Shown: positions 1 through 7,209 of the stretch, in pieces
Layout: every line of letters starts with the position of its first letter
How positions within the stretch are numbered: position 1 is the stretch's first letter
Origin: Pseudomonadota bacterium
Lineage (GTDB): Bacteria > Pseudomonadota > Gammaproteobacteria > Pseudomonadales > Azotimanducaceae
DNA length: 7,953 nucleotides
Direction: 5' to 3'
NCBI GenBank assembly: GCA_027622495.1
Contig: JAQBYL010000184.1
Span: 1 to 7,953 of the forward strand
Made by a program: the position numbers and the translations under genes
Notes under the pieces: model-generated
What the model was told of the DNA's origin: nothing
Databases searched by the model: none
Seen by the model: the letters and a program-made list of their open reading frames with translations, nothing else

Positions 1-39
1 CGCGCTCTGGGCGAACCGGTAGACGAACAAGCGCTCTGA
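1..39 (+). CDS. phoB: 3' end of an upstream gene, probably response regulator PhoB (partial)
   Basis: An open frame from the window edge ends at TGA 37-39 and encodes RALGEPVDEQAL. The short tail carries no diagnostic motif. The assignment to phoB rests on position: phoB normally sits directly upstream of phoR on the same strand. A PhoB-type winged-helix protein usually ends shortly after a G-Y-R-F motif, so this tail would be a slightly acidic C-terminal extension past that point. If it is phoB, it would be the DNA-binding partner of the PhoR kinase that follows, and the 120-bp gap with its own Pho box would separate the two. It could equally be the end of an unrelated gene. Confidence 0.45.
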   Translation, partial: RALGEPVDEQAL

Positions 40-79
40 CCCGCAAACGCGGTCTGCATAGCCGCAAGATCCGCTGCAG

Positions 80-97
80 GCGTCATTCATCTGTCAC
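80..97 (+). promoter_or_regulatory. Candidate Pho box (PhoB-binding site) upstream of phoR
   Basis: The sequence GCGTCAT-TCAT-CTGTCAC consists of two direct 7-bp half-sites at 11-bp spacing. It matches the classic box CTGTCAT-AWAW-CTGTCAY at about 14 of 18 positions. The downstream half-site is perfect; the upstream half keeps GTCAT but differs in its first two bases. The box ends exactly 10 bp before a good -10 hexamer, which is the geometry of PhoB-activated promoters where PhoB replaces -35 recognition. No recognisable -35 is present at 85-90. Phospho-PhoB would therefore drive phoR and probably the pst genes behind it. Confidence 0.7.
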
Positions 98-107
98 ATT
101 GACCGGG

Positions 108-113
108 TCTAAT
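108..113 (+). promoter_or_regulatory. -10 element of the Pho-box promoter
   Basis: TCTAAT matches the sigma-70 consensus TATAAT at 5 of 6 positions and lies 10 bp after the end of the Pho box. The predicted transcription start is near 120, which would give a leader of about 40 nt before the phoR start codon. Together with the box this is a class of promoter that needs PhoB because it lacks a -35 element. Confidence 0.6.
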
Positions 114-159
114 TGCCGCCATCATGTGTCACCTCACACCCTGACCGCCCTCGCCCTGG

Positions 160-1452
160 ATGAACACCACTTTTCAGGAAATACTGCTGCTCGCCGGTCT
201 GGCGATAGCTGCATTGCTGCTCGGCTGGTTGACTGGCGCCTTCGGCTGGGCTTTTTTCACCACCGCCGTGGTGTGGGGGGCGATTCAATATCGTGAACGT
301 TCACGACTTGCATTATGGTCGAAAACCCCATTGCGCCGACCGCTCAACGCGCTCGATCCCTGGCAGGACAGTGCCAGTCGACTGTATCGCGCCATTGGCC
401 GTGCCCGCGCGCGGCACCTTAAGACCCTGAGCAGCCTCAGGGCCCTGCGATCCATCGCAGATGCCCTGCCGGACGCGGTGATCATCCTCGATTCTCATGG
501 CGCCATCGAAAATCTCAACAGCGGCGCCCGCATGCTGTTGAAGCTGACCGATTCAGATCACGGCAATCACTTGAGCTCACTGGTCCGCGACCCGGATCTG
601 AACGCACTGATCAGGCATCAGGTGGATGGCGACATTGTTGAATTCGCCAGTCCCATCAACCCGGAGGTCCGCCTTGAAGCCCGACGCATCGATCAGAGCG
701 CAGATCCGGTTCGATCGATGCTTCTGATTCGCGACGTCACCGAATTGAATCGACTGCTCAGCATGCGTCAGGACTTTATTGCCAACGTCTCCCATGAATT
801 ACGTACACCGCTGACGGTGATGGTCGGTTACCTGGAGACGCTGCAGGATGGGGATCTTGACCTTGAGACCATCAACGATGTAGCGAACCGAATGCGCGCA
901 CCAACCAATCGAATGCGCGCTCTGGTTGACGACCTGCTGCTGCTCACCCGTCTTGAATCAAGCCCGAGTCCCGCTGAGGAAGAACTGGTGTGGGTGGATA
1001 TGCACAACATCGCCAATGCCATCTGTTCAGATGCGCGCATCTTGAGTGGCGGGCGCCATCAGATCGAAGTCACGCTTCAGTGCGCTGCGCGGGTTCGGGG
1101 GGTGGCAAGCGAACTGCACAGCGCCTGCCTTAACCTGGTGACCAACGCAGTGCGCTACAGCCCCGACGGTGGTGCGATTAACATCCGCTGGGAAACTGTC
1201 GCTGGCGGTGCCCGATTTGCCGTTGAAGATCACGGCCTCGGCATTGCCCGCGCTCATCTGTCGCGGCTTACCGAACGGTTCTACCAGATAGATCTGGTGC
1301 AGGCGCGGGTCCGTGGGGGAACCGGCCTGGGCCTCGCCATCGTCAAACACATTCTGAAACGCCATAACACGCAGCTCGAAGTCCACAGCCAGTTAGGCCA
1401 TGGAAGCACCTTCTTCTGTGTATTTAAGGAAACCCAACTTGAACGAGATTAA
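160..1452 (+). CDS. phoR: Phosphate regulon sensor histidine kinase PhoR
   Basis: This inner-membrane kinase phosphorylates PhoB under phosphate limitation and dephosphorylates it when phosphate is ample. At 430 aa it is almost the length of E. coli PhoR (431). Two N-terminal membrane segments (about 7-25 and 27-43) have almost no periplasmic loop, as expected of a kinase that senses the Pst transporter rather than a ligand. A linker follows, then a PAS-like region (about 98-195, with LPDAVIILD). The H-box NVSHELRTPLTV carries phospho-acceptor H212. The ATPase domain shows the N-box (N329, LVTNAVRYSPDGG), G1 box DHGLG (357-361), the PhoR-typical LTERFYQID (370-378) and G2 box GGTGLGL (386-392). 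An in-frame TGA at 142-144 leaves ATG 160 as the only start that keeps the membrane segments. No Shine-Dalgarno sequence precedes it. pstS follows after 21 bp. Confidence 0.96.
   Translation: MNTTFQEILLLAGLAIAALLLGWLTGAFGWAFFTTAVVWGAIQYRERSRLALWSKTPLRRPLNALDPWQDSASRLYRAIGRARARHLKTLSSLRALRSIADALPDAVIILDSHGAIENLNSGARMLLKLTDSDHGNHLSSLVRDPDLNALIRHQVDGDIVEFASPINPEVRLEARRIDQSADPVRSMLLIRDVTELNRLLSMRQDFIANVSHELRTPLTVMVGYLETLQDGDLDLETINDVANRMRAPTNRMRALVDDLLLLTRLESSPSPAEEELVWVDMHNIANAICSDARILSGGRHQIEVTLQCAARVRGVASELHSACLNLVTNAVRYSPDGGAINIRWETVAGGARFAVEDHGLGIARAHLSRLTERFYQIDLVQARVRGGTGLGLAIVKHILKRHNTQLEVHSQLGHGSTFFCVFKETQLERD
291..306. repeat. Perfect 16-bp palindrome inside phoR
   Basis: TCGTGAACGTTCACGA is identical to its reverse complement over all 16 bases. 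It lies inside the phoR coding region about 130 bp after the start codon, over residues Y44 to R49 just after the second membrane segment. It does not extend further, since A290 and C307 do not pair. The symmetry is seen directly. Any role as an operator for a dimeric regulator is speculation, and the site may be chance within coding sequence. Confidence 0.5.
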
Positions 1453-1462
1453 GACAATCGAA

Positions 1463-1468
1463 AAGGAG
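1463..1468 (+). promoter_or_regulatory. Strong ribosome-binding site that sets the GTG start of pstS
   Basis: AAGGAG lies 5 nt before GTG 1474, a near-ideal Shine-Dalgarno sequence. It supports the GTG start, which also gives a clean signal peptide. It is the strongest such site in the operon: the sites before phoR and phoU are not recognisable and the others are weak. Confidence 0.8.
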
Positions 1469-1473
1469 AAGAC

Positions 1474-2430
1474 GTGAAATTCCTCAAACTACTGCTCCTG
1501 AGCAGTATCGTTACCGCAACTTTCAACGCACAGGCCGCCGACAACGATCTGCCCGACTATCAACGGGTTGGCGGAGTTTCCGGCAACCTCTCAAGCACCG
1601 GGTCCGACACACTGGCCAACCTGATGACGCTGTGGACCGAAACGTTTAAAAAGGCCTATCCCAACATCAACATTCAGGTGCAGGCAGCCGGCTCTTCCAC
1701 CGCACCTCCAGCGTTGACTGAAGGCACAGCAAATTTCGGCCCCATGAGCCGGCAGATGAAAGACAAGGAAATCGAAGCCTTCGAAGGGCGCTTCGGCTAC
1801 AAGCCGACGGCTGTCCGGGTGGCTGTGGATGCGCTGGCTGTGTATGTGCACAAAGACAATCCGCTGGAATCACTCAGCCTGCCGGAAGTCGATTCCATTT
1901 TTTCAGTCACCCGACGCTGTGGTGGTCTCAAAGACGTCACCCGCTGGGGCGAAACAGCCCTGACCGGAAGCTGGGCAGAGCGTCCGATCCAGCTTTACGG
2001 TCGCAACTCGGTTTCCGGTACCTACGGCTACTTCAAACAGGTCGCTCTGTGCTCGGGTGATTTCAAAAACACCGTCAACGAACAACCGGGCTCGGCTTCC
2101 GTCGTGCAGGCGGTGGCATCCTCGCTCAATGGGATCGGCTATTCCGGCATCGGCTATCTCACCTCCGGAGTAAAGGCCATTGCCATCGCCGCAGAAACCG
2201 GTTCTGAACCGATTGCTGCCACTGCAGCCAACGTGGTTAATGGTGACTATCCACTGGCACGTTACCTGTATGTATACGTTAACAAAAAGCCCAACACATC
2301 GCTGCCGCCTCTGGAGCTGGAATTCCTGAAGTTGGTTCTGTCAAAACAGGGCCAGGAGATCGTCGAGAAAGATGGCTACATACCGGTCTCTGCAAGCATC
2401 GCCCTGCGCGAGATGCGCAGACTTCAGTGA
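1474..2430 (+). CDS. pstS: Periplasmic phosphate-binding protein PstS
   Basis: This protein binds phosphate in the periplasm and hands it to PstC/PstA. At 318 aa it begins at GTG. It has a Sec signal peptide with a K-rich start, a hydrophobic core (about 4-16) and a likely cut after A21 (NAQA|AD). The mature protein is the Pseudomonas-type PstS, not the E. coli type. Phosphate-site motifs are visible in order: SSTGSDTL (40-47), AAGSSTAPPALTEG (71-84), VAVDALAVYV (116-125) and GRNSVSGTYGYF (176-187). NEQPGSASVV (202-211) is also typical. Cysteines C149 and C193 are the only ones in the mature chain and could form a disulphide; I recall both being conserved in the Pseudomonas protein. No second Pho box is evident just upstream, so expression probably comes from the promoter before phoR. 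pstC follows after 6 bp. Confidence 0.96.
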   Translation: MKFLKLLLLSSIVTATFNAQAADNDLPDYQRVGGVSGNLSSTGSDTLANLMTLWTETFKKAYPNINIQVQAAGSSTAPPALTEGTANFGPMSRQMKDKEIEAFEGRFGYKPTAVRVAVDALAVYVHKDNPLESLSLPEVDSIFSVTRRCGGLKDVTRWGETALTGSWAERPIQLYGRNSVSGTYGYFKQVALCSGDFKNTVNEQPGSASVVQAVASSLNGIGYSGIGYLTSGVKAIAIAAETGSEPIAATAANVVNGDYPLARYLYVYVNKKPNTSLPPLELEFLKLVLSKQGQEIVEKDGYIPVSASIALREMRRLQ

Positions 2431-2436
2431 CCGAGT

Positions 2437-4641
2437 ATGTCTGTCAGCCGTGACATGATGGCAACCAGAGTGGAACTCGGCACTCTGCCGCGCAGGCGGC
2501 GCTGGGTGAACAGCTTGACGCGTCACGTGGTCGCACTGGGCGGGGGTGCGGTGATCGTTGCAATCGCCCTGATCTTTTTTTACCTGCTGTGGGTCGTTGC
2601 TCCAATCTTCGCCGGTGCGGACATCAGCACCGGCCGTGTCTATGACCTGGGCGTTACCGAGCCGCTGACGTTGGACGTGAACGAAAGCGACGAAATCGGC
2701 CTGGTTTTTGATACACCCGGCGAAATCGTGTTCTGGCAGCTCGCAGACGGCCAGGTCAAACATCGCCAGGATCTGGGGCGAACCCTCAAGACGGTCAAGT
2801 CGGTCTACCCGGATGGCGCAACTTACGCGGTTGTTGACACACAGGGCGAGCTGAACATCATGCACGCCAGTTACCCGATTTCCTTCGAAGGCGACGACCG
2901 CAGCATCGGTGCCCGGATCGATTATCTGTTCAGCGACCTGTGGATCGAGCTTGGCGATGTGACGGACTTCGACGTCTACTATCACGACACGGACATGTAT
3001 GTCGCCCATCTGGCTGGCCGCACCCTGACCCTGGATCGGTACCGCGACGTCGAGCCAGGCTTCGAGCTGGATGAGCCTCGTACCCGCACGCTCAGACTGG
3101 ATCGGAAATACGATCGTGTCCTGTTCGGACCGCGCGGTCAGTGGTTGTACCTAACCGATCACAACGGCAGCGTCGCCATGTTTGAAATCACCCGATCCGG
3201 GCAACTGAATGCATTGTATCAGCGTGATCTGATCCCCGGGACGGCGACCCTTATGGCTCTTCAACCTCTGCTCGGTCGCTACTCACTACTGGTCGCCGAC
3301 GACCAGGCACGTCTCGCCCAGTGGTTTGTAGTGCGCGGTGAGTTCGGCCTGTCGCTGGAACGGGTCAGGCAGTTCACACTGCCGGCCGACGTCAAGGAGA
3401 TCGCTCCCGAGCCCAGGCGCAAAGGCTTTGCAGCAGTCGACCAGAGCGGCGACGTGCACCTGCTCTACACCACCTCCGAGCGGTTGCTCGCTTCACACCC
3501 GGCGGCACCGGGCAGCCGCCTTTCAGTCATATCGCCCCGTTCTGACATCCTGCTCACAGCAACGCCCGACGGGCGCATTCACAGCTATACACTGCGCAAC
3601 GAACATCCGGAGATATCCCTGTCTGCGCTGTGGTCAGAGATCTGGTACGAGGGATACGAAAGTCCCGTTTACAGCTGGCAATCGTCTTCCGCAGACAACG
3701 ACTTCGAAGCGAAGTTTTCGCTTACACCGTTGCTGTTTGGAACCTTCAAAGCAGCGTTTTACGCCATGCTGGTTGCGGTTCCGATCGCCATCATGGGGGC
3801 GCTGTATACGGCCTACTTCATGGCCCCGGTCATGCGCAGAATCGTCAAACCCGGGATCGAAATCATGGCGGCGCTGCCCACCGTGATCGTCGGCTTTCTG
3901 GCCGGTTTGTGGCTCGCACCGCTGATCGAGGCTAACCTTTCGGCCGTAATTCTTGCCTTCTTCGGCTTACCCCTGGTGATTGTGCTGCTGTCGCTTGCGT
4001 GGCAGAAACTGCCTGGTTCAATCACGACCGCGCTTGACGGCTGGTATGGTCTGCTGGTCGTGCCGTTCATTGTGCTGTCTGTGTGGGCTGCGTTCAGCGC
4101 CGGGCCGGTCTTTGAGCATGTCGTGTTCGCCGGGGATGCAAAACGCTGGTTTCTGAACACCCTGGGCCTTAACTATGACCAGCGCAATGCCCTGGTGGTC
4201 GGTCTTGCCATGGGGCTGGCCATCATCCCGAGTATTTTTTCGATCGCCGAAGATGCGGTGTACGGTGTGCCTAAACACCTGATCAATGGCTCCCTTGCCC
4301 TGGGTGCAACACGCTGGCAGACGCTGATCCGCGTGGTCGTTCTGACCGCGAGCCCCGGCATCTTTTCCGCTGTGATGATCGGTATGGGACGTGCGGTTGG
4401 CGAGACCATGATCGTTCTCATGGCCACAGGCAATACACCCATCATGGACATGAACCTGTTCGAGGGCATGCGTACGTTCGCCGCCAACATCGCCGTGGAA
4501 CTTCCGGAGTCGGAGGTCAACAGCACGCATTACCGCATCCTGTTCCTGACCGCGCTGGTACTTTTCGTGATCACCTTCGCATTCAACACCGCGGCCGAGC
4601 TGGTTCGTCAGCGTTTGCGGTCGCGTTACGGAAACCTGTAA
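2437..4641 (+). CDS. pstC: Phosphate ABC transporter permease PstC, long form with a large periplasmic domain
   Basis: One of the two membrane subunits that form the phosphate channel. At 734 aa it is more than twice E. coli PstC (319). Residues 31-57 form a first membrane segment. About 58-425 is a soluble region that should face the periplasm. From about 434 comes the normal permease domain, with membrane segments near 434-462, 474-498, 500-521, 535-555, 584-604, 638-662 and 700-720. The EAA loop that docks PstB spans about 605-641 (EDAVYGVPKHLINGSLALGA). GRAVGETM (651-658) is the conserved permease motif, with R652 and E656. The soluble region shows about seven short repeats of the type G-x-hydrophobic-x-x-aromatic, spaced 41-57 residues apart, suggesting a beta-propeller. 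ATG 2437 gives the longest product; ATG 2455 and 2458 are alternatives with no better ribosome site. Translation is likely coupled to pstS. Confidence 0.94.
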   Translation: MSVSRDMMATRVELGTLPRRRRWVNSLTRHVVALGGGAVIVAIALIFFYLLWVVAPIFAGADISTGRVYDLGVTEPLTLDVNESDEIGLVFDTPGEIVFWQLADGQVKHRQDLGRTLKTVKSVYPDGATYAVVDTQGELNIMHASYPISFEGDDRSIGARIDYLFSDLWIELGDVTDFDVYYHDTDMYVAHLAGRTLTLDRYRDVEPGFELDEPRTRTLRLDRKYDRVLFGPRGQWLYLTDHNGSVAMFEITRSGQLNALYQRDLIPGTATLMALQPLLGRYSLLVADDQARLAQWFVVRGEFGLSLERVRQFTLPADVKEIAPEPRRKGFAAVDQSGDVHLLYTTSERLLASHPAAPGSRLSVISPRSDILLTATPDGRIHSYTLRNEHPEISLSALWSEIWYEGYESPVYSWQSSSADNDFEAKFSLTPLLFGTFKAAFYAMLVAVPIAIMGALYTAYFMAPVMRRIVKPGIEIMAALPTVIVGFLAGLWLAPLIEANLSAVILAFFGLPLVIVLLSLAWQKLPGSITTALDGWYGLLVVPFIVLSVWAAFSAGPVFEHVVFAGDAKRWFLNTLGLNYDQRNALVVGLAMGLAIIPSIFSIAEDAVYGVPKHLINGSLALGATRWQTLIRVVVLTASPGIFSAVMIGMGRAVGETMIVLMATGNTPIMDMNLFEGMRTFAANIAVELPESEVNSTHYRILFLTALVLFVITFAFNTAAELVRQRLRSRYGNL

Positions 4642-4643
4642 GC

Positions 4644-6341
4644 ATGTTGCACAGCAAAAACACCAACCTTAAAACCTGGGTCACCTCCGGTGAGCTGTGG
4701 ATCTGGTTGAACGCAGCGGCAGTGGGCATCAGCATCACCGCCGTAGGCGGTCTGCTTGGTCTGATCGCCGTGCGCGGACTGGCACATTTCTGGCCGGCCG
4801 ATGTTGCTGCGATACACTATGAGAGTGCGAGCGGCGTAGCGGCGTATGCACTGGGAGAAGTAGTTGAAACCGAGAGTCTGCTGCTGGATCAGTACCGCAG
4901 CGCGACCGGTGACACCGATGACTTCCCGGCCGATGTCGAGGTGATTGAACGATCTCTGATCAAGACCGGCAACCGGCGTGTCGACCCACCGGATTTCCAG
5001 TGGATCTATTCCCACCGCATCGCTTCGATCGGCTACCCGGACGAAGCCGCCGTCTTCGAACGCATGGAATGGGGCAACGCCTATGGTGTGCTTGAGAAAG
5101 TACTTTTCGATGGTTCTGTGGTTGCCGAAGCCGACACTGCGTGGACCGAATTCCATATGCGCCTCGAGCGGGTGGAGACACTGCGTGAAGCCATCGCCAG
5201 GATCGAGCGCGGTGAATTCAACACCATCAACTATGCCCTGGAACAGATCAGAATTGAGCGTCGGCGCCTGGAACTCGATACTACGCTGACCGATGCTGCG
5301 AGAGAACGCAGCGAAGCAGCACTCAGGAGCCAAACCGATGCGCTGACCGTACGCTACACCCTGGCGGAAACGGATCTGGCCGCGCTGATTGAAGACCTGC
5401 AACGCGACGCCATCGAAATCACCATCAGTACCGGTGCAACCCTGACCATCCCTTTCGCAGACGTGGTGCGCGGCTGGCAACCGAACAGGATGTCTGTGAT
5501 CGCCAAGCTTAAGCATTATTTTTTCAGCGTATGGCTGTTCCTGACCGACGACCCGCGCGAGGCAAACACCGAAGGTGGAATTTTGCCGGCCATCTTCGGA
5601 ACGGTACTCATGGTGCTCCTGATGAGCGTTCTGGTCACCCCGCTGGGGGTAGTTGCCGCCGTTTACCTGCGCGAATACGCCCGGCAGGGTGCATTTGTGC
5701 AACTCATCCGAATTGCCGTCAACAACCTGGCGGGCGTTCCCTCCATTGTCTACGGGGTCTTCGGTCTGGGGTTTTTTGTGTACTTTCTGGGCGGCAACCT
5801 GGACGCGCTGTTTTTCGAAGCGGCGCTGCCTGCCCCGACCTTCGGCACACCAGGCCTCGTCTGGGCATCGCTGACATTGGCTCTGCTCACCGTACCGGTA
5901 GTGATCGTCTCCACAGAAGAAGGTCTGACCCGCATCCCGCGCTCAATCAGGGAGGGGAGTCTCGCGCTGGGTGCAACCAAGGCGGAAACGCTGTTCAAAG
6001 TGGTGCTGCCGGTAGCCAGCCCCTCGATTTTCACGGGTGTCATACTCGCCGTTGCGCGTGCGGCGGGTGAAGTGGCGCCATTGATGCTGGTCGGCGTGGT
6101 AAAACTCGCGCCCACCCTGCCGCTGGACGGCAATTTCCCCTACCTGCACCTGGAACGTAAATTCATGCACCTGGGGTTCCACATCTATGATGTAGGATTT
6201 CAAAGTCCCAACGTCGACGCCGCACGCCCGCTGGTCTACGCGACGGCCCTTCTGCTGGTGCTGTTGATCGTCGGTCTGAATCTGACCGCCATCATGCTGC
6301 GAACCCGTCTTGAGGATCGTTACCGCGGTGTTGAAAGTTAG
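4644..6341 (+). CDS. pstA: Phosphate ABC transporter permease PstA, long form with an N-terminal periplasmic domain
   Basis: The second membrane subunit of the phosphate channel and partner of PstC. At 565 aa it is nearly twice E. coli PstA (296). A first membrane segment (about 18-44) is followed by a soluble region (about 48-285) that should be periplasmic and corresponds to the DUF3333-type N-terminal domain of long PstA proteins. Residues about 165-255 are rich in E, R, L and A and look helical or coiled-coil. FLTDDPREANTEGG (299-312) marks the entry to the permease domain, with membrane segments near 313-342, 353-384, 404-424, 455-486 and 528-551. The EAA loop runs about 425-461 (EEGLTRIPRSIREGSLALGA), and ARAAGEVAPL (471-480) carries R472 and E476. 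The ATG lies 2 bp after the pstC stop, so the two permeases are probably translationally coupled and made in equal amounts. Confidence 0.95.
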   Translation: MLHSKNTNLKTWVTSGELWIWLNAAAVGISITAVGGLLGLIAVRGLAHFWPADVAAIHYESASGVAAYALGEVVETESLLLDQYRSATGDTDDFPADVEVIERSLIKTGNRRVDPPDFQWIYSHRIASIGYPDEAAVFERMEWGNAYGVLEKVLFDGSVVAEADTAWTEFHMRLERVETLREAIARIERGEFNTINYALEQIRIERRRLELDTTLTDAARERSEAALRSQTDALTVRYTLAETDLAALIEDLQRDAIEITISTGATLTIPFADVVRGWQPNRMSVIAKLKHYFFSVWLFLTDDPREANTEGGILPAIFGTVLMVLLMSVLVTPLGVVAAVYLREYARQGAFVQLIRIAVNNLAGVPSIVYGVFGLGFFVYFLGGNLDALFFEAALPAPTFGTPGLVWASLTLALLTVPVVIVSTEEGLTRIPRSIREGSLALGATKAETLFKVVLPVASPSIFTGVILAVARAAGEVAPLMLVGVVKLAPTLPLDGNFPYLHLERKFMHLGFHIYDVGFQSPNVDAARPLVYATALLLVLLIVGLNLTAIMLRTRLEDRYRGVES

Positions 6342-6355
6342 GCCGGATAAAAGAG

Positions 6356-7189
6356 ATGAAAACCACAATGACCGTTAAAAACAAAGTGGCAGACACACAG
6401 ATGGCCATGCCTGCGCCTACCGGGGATTCTGCCGAAGAGCCCAGTCTGCTGGTGGACGACCTGTGTCTGTACTATGGCCAGCAGGCGGCCCTTATCGATG
6501 TCAACATGGCTATACCCAGGCGCGAGGTGACTGCCTTCATCGGCCCTTCCGGATGCGGAAAGTCCACCCTGCTGCGCTGCTTCAATCGCATGAACGATTT
6601 TATTGATGGAGTGACGACCACCGGTCACATCTACCTGGAAGGGCACGACATATTCGCGCCTGAAGTAGATCCGGCACAGCTTCGGCGTCGTGTCGGAATG
6701 GTTTTTCAAAGACCCAACCCGTTTCCTAAATCGATTTACGAAAACGTCGCTTATGGCTTGCGCATCCAGGGTGCACCCCCCAAAACCGAGTTGGATGACA
6801 CCGTCGAATGGGCGCTTCGAAGTGCAGCCCTGTGGGACGAAGTCAAGGATCGGCTGAAAGAGTCAGCGCTCGGTTTGTCCGGCGGTCAACAGCAGCGTCT
6901 GGTGATTGCCCGCGCAGTGGCTGTCAGGCCGTCAGTTCTTCTGCTTGATGAACCTGCCTCTGCCCTGGATCCGATTTCAACCCTCAAGATTGAGGAACTG
7001 ATCCATCTTTTGAAGGCCGAATACACTATCGTTATCGTTACACATAACATGCAGCAGGCCGCCAGAGTATCGGACAACACCGCATTCATGTATCTCGGTA
7101 AGTTGATCGAGTTTGGCAGGACCCAGAGCGTGTTCACTAACCCGACAGAGAAACAGACGGAAGACTACATCACCGGACGCTATGGTTAG
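6356..7189 (+). CDS. pstB: Phosphate ABC transporter ATP-binding protein PstB
   Basis: The cytoplasmic ATPase that powers phosphate import; two copies would dock on the EAA loops of PstC and PstA. At 277 aa it shows every ABC motif: Walker A GPSGCGKST (63-71), Q-loop Q118 in VFQRPNPFPKSIYENVAYG, signature LSGGQQQRL (174-182), Walker B VLLLDEP (194-200) with catalytic E199, D-loop SALD (202-205) and H-loop H230 in VTHNMQQAARVSD. It ends with the family hallmark KQTEDYITGRYG. The N-terminus is about 20 residues longer than in E. coli and low in complexity, as in Pseudomonas-type PstB. ATG 6356 has only a weak GGA 8 nt upstream. ATG 6368, 6401 and 6407 are possible alternative starts that would not affect the ATPase domain. 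It sits 14 bp after pstA and 20 bp before phoU. Confidence 0.97.
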   Translation: MKTTMTVKNKVADTQMAMPAPTGDSAEEPSLLVDDLCLYYGQQAALIDVNMAIPRREVTAFIGPSGCGKSTLLRCFNRMNDFIDGVTTTGHIYLEGHDIFAPEVDPAQLRRRVGMVFQRPNPFPKSIYENVAYGLRIQGAPPKTELDDTVEWALRSAALWDEVKDRLKESALGLSGGQQQRLVIARAVAVRPSVLLLDEPASALDPISTLKIEELIHLLKAEYTIVIVTHNMQQAARVSDNTAFMYLGKLIEFGRTQSVFTNPTEKQTEDYITGRYG

Positions 7190-7209
7190 GACAACAGCGC
7201 ACACACCTT

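Noticed and set aside
425..442. CCCTGAG-CAGC-CTCAGGG, a 7-bp perfect hairpin inside phoR.
   Set aside because: Stems of this size are expected by chance about once in a window this long, it sits in conserved coding sequence, and no T-run follows.
2441..2457. CTGTCAG near the pstC start, considered as a Pho-box half-site.
   Set aside because: There is no second direct half-site at 11-bp spacing; the following TGACA is in inverted orientation and forms only a 5-bp stem (TGTCA-GCCG-TGACA), which is weak evidence for anything.
2341..3009. Open frame of 222 codons on the - strand across the end of pstS and the start of pstC.
   Set aside because: It spans two real + strand genes and their junction, and shows no family motif; best explained as a codon-bias shadow.
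3338..3886. Open frame of 182 codons on the + strand in another frame inside pstC.
   Set aside because: Its translation is rich in R, S, P and C and has no motif; the PstC frame runs unbroken through the same bases.
4626..5702. Long open frame of 358 codons on the - strand opposite pstA.
   Set aside because: It lies wholly antisense to a clearly identified gene, has no recognisable domain or ribosome site, and its H-, Q-, G- and V-rich composition is typical of the reverse frame of a GC-rich gene.
6928..6950. CTGTCAGGCCGTCAG in pstB, considered as an internal Pho box.
   Set aside because: The half-sites are 9 rather than 11 bp apart, and it lies deep inside the coding sequence with no gene start nearby downstream.
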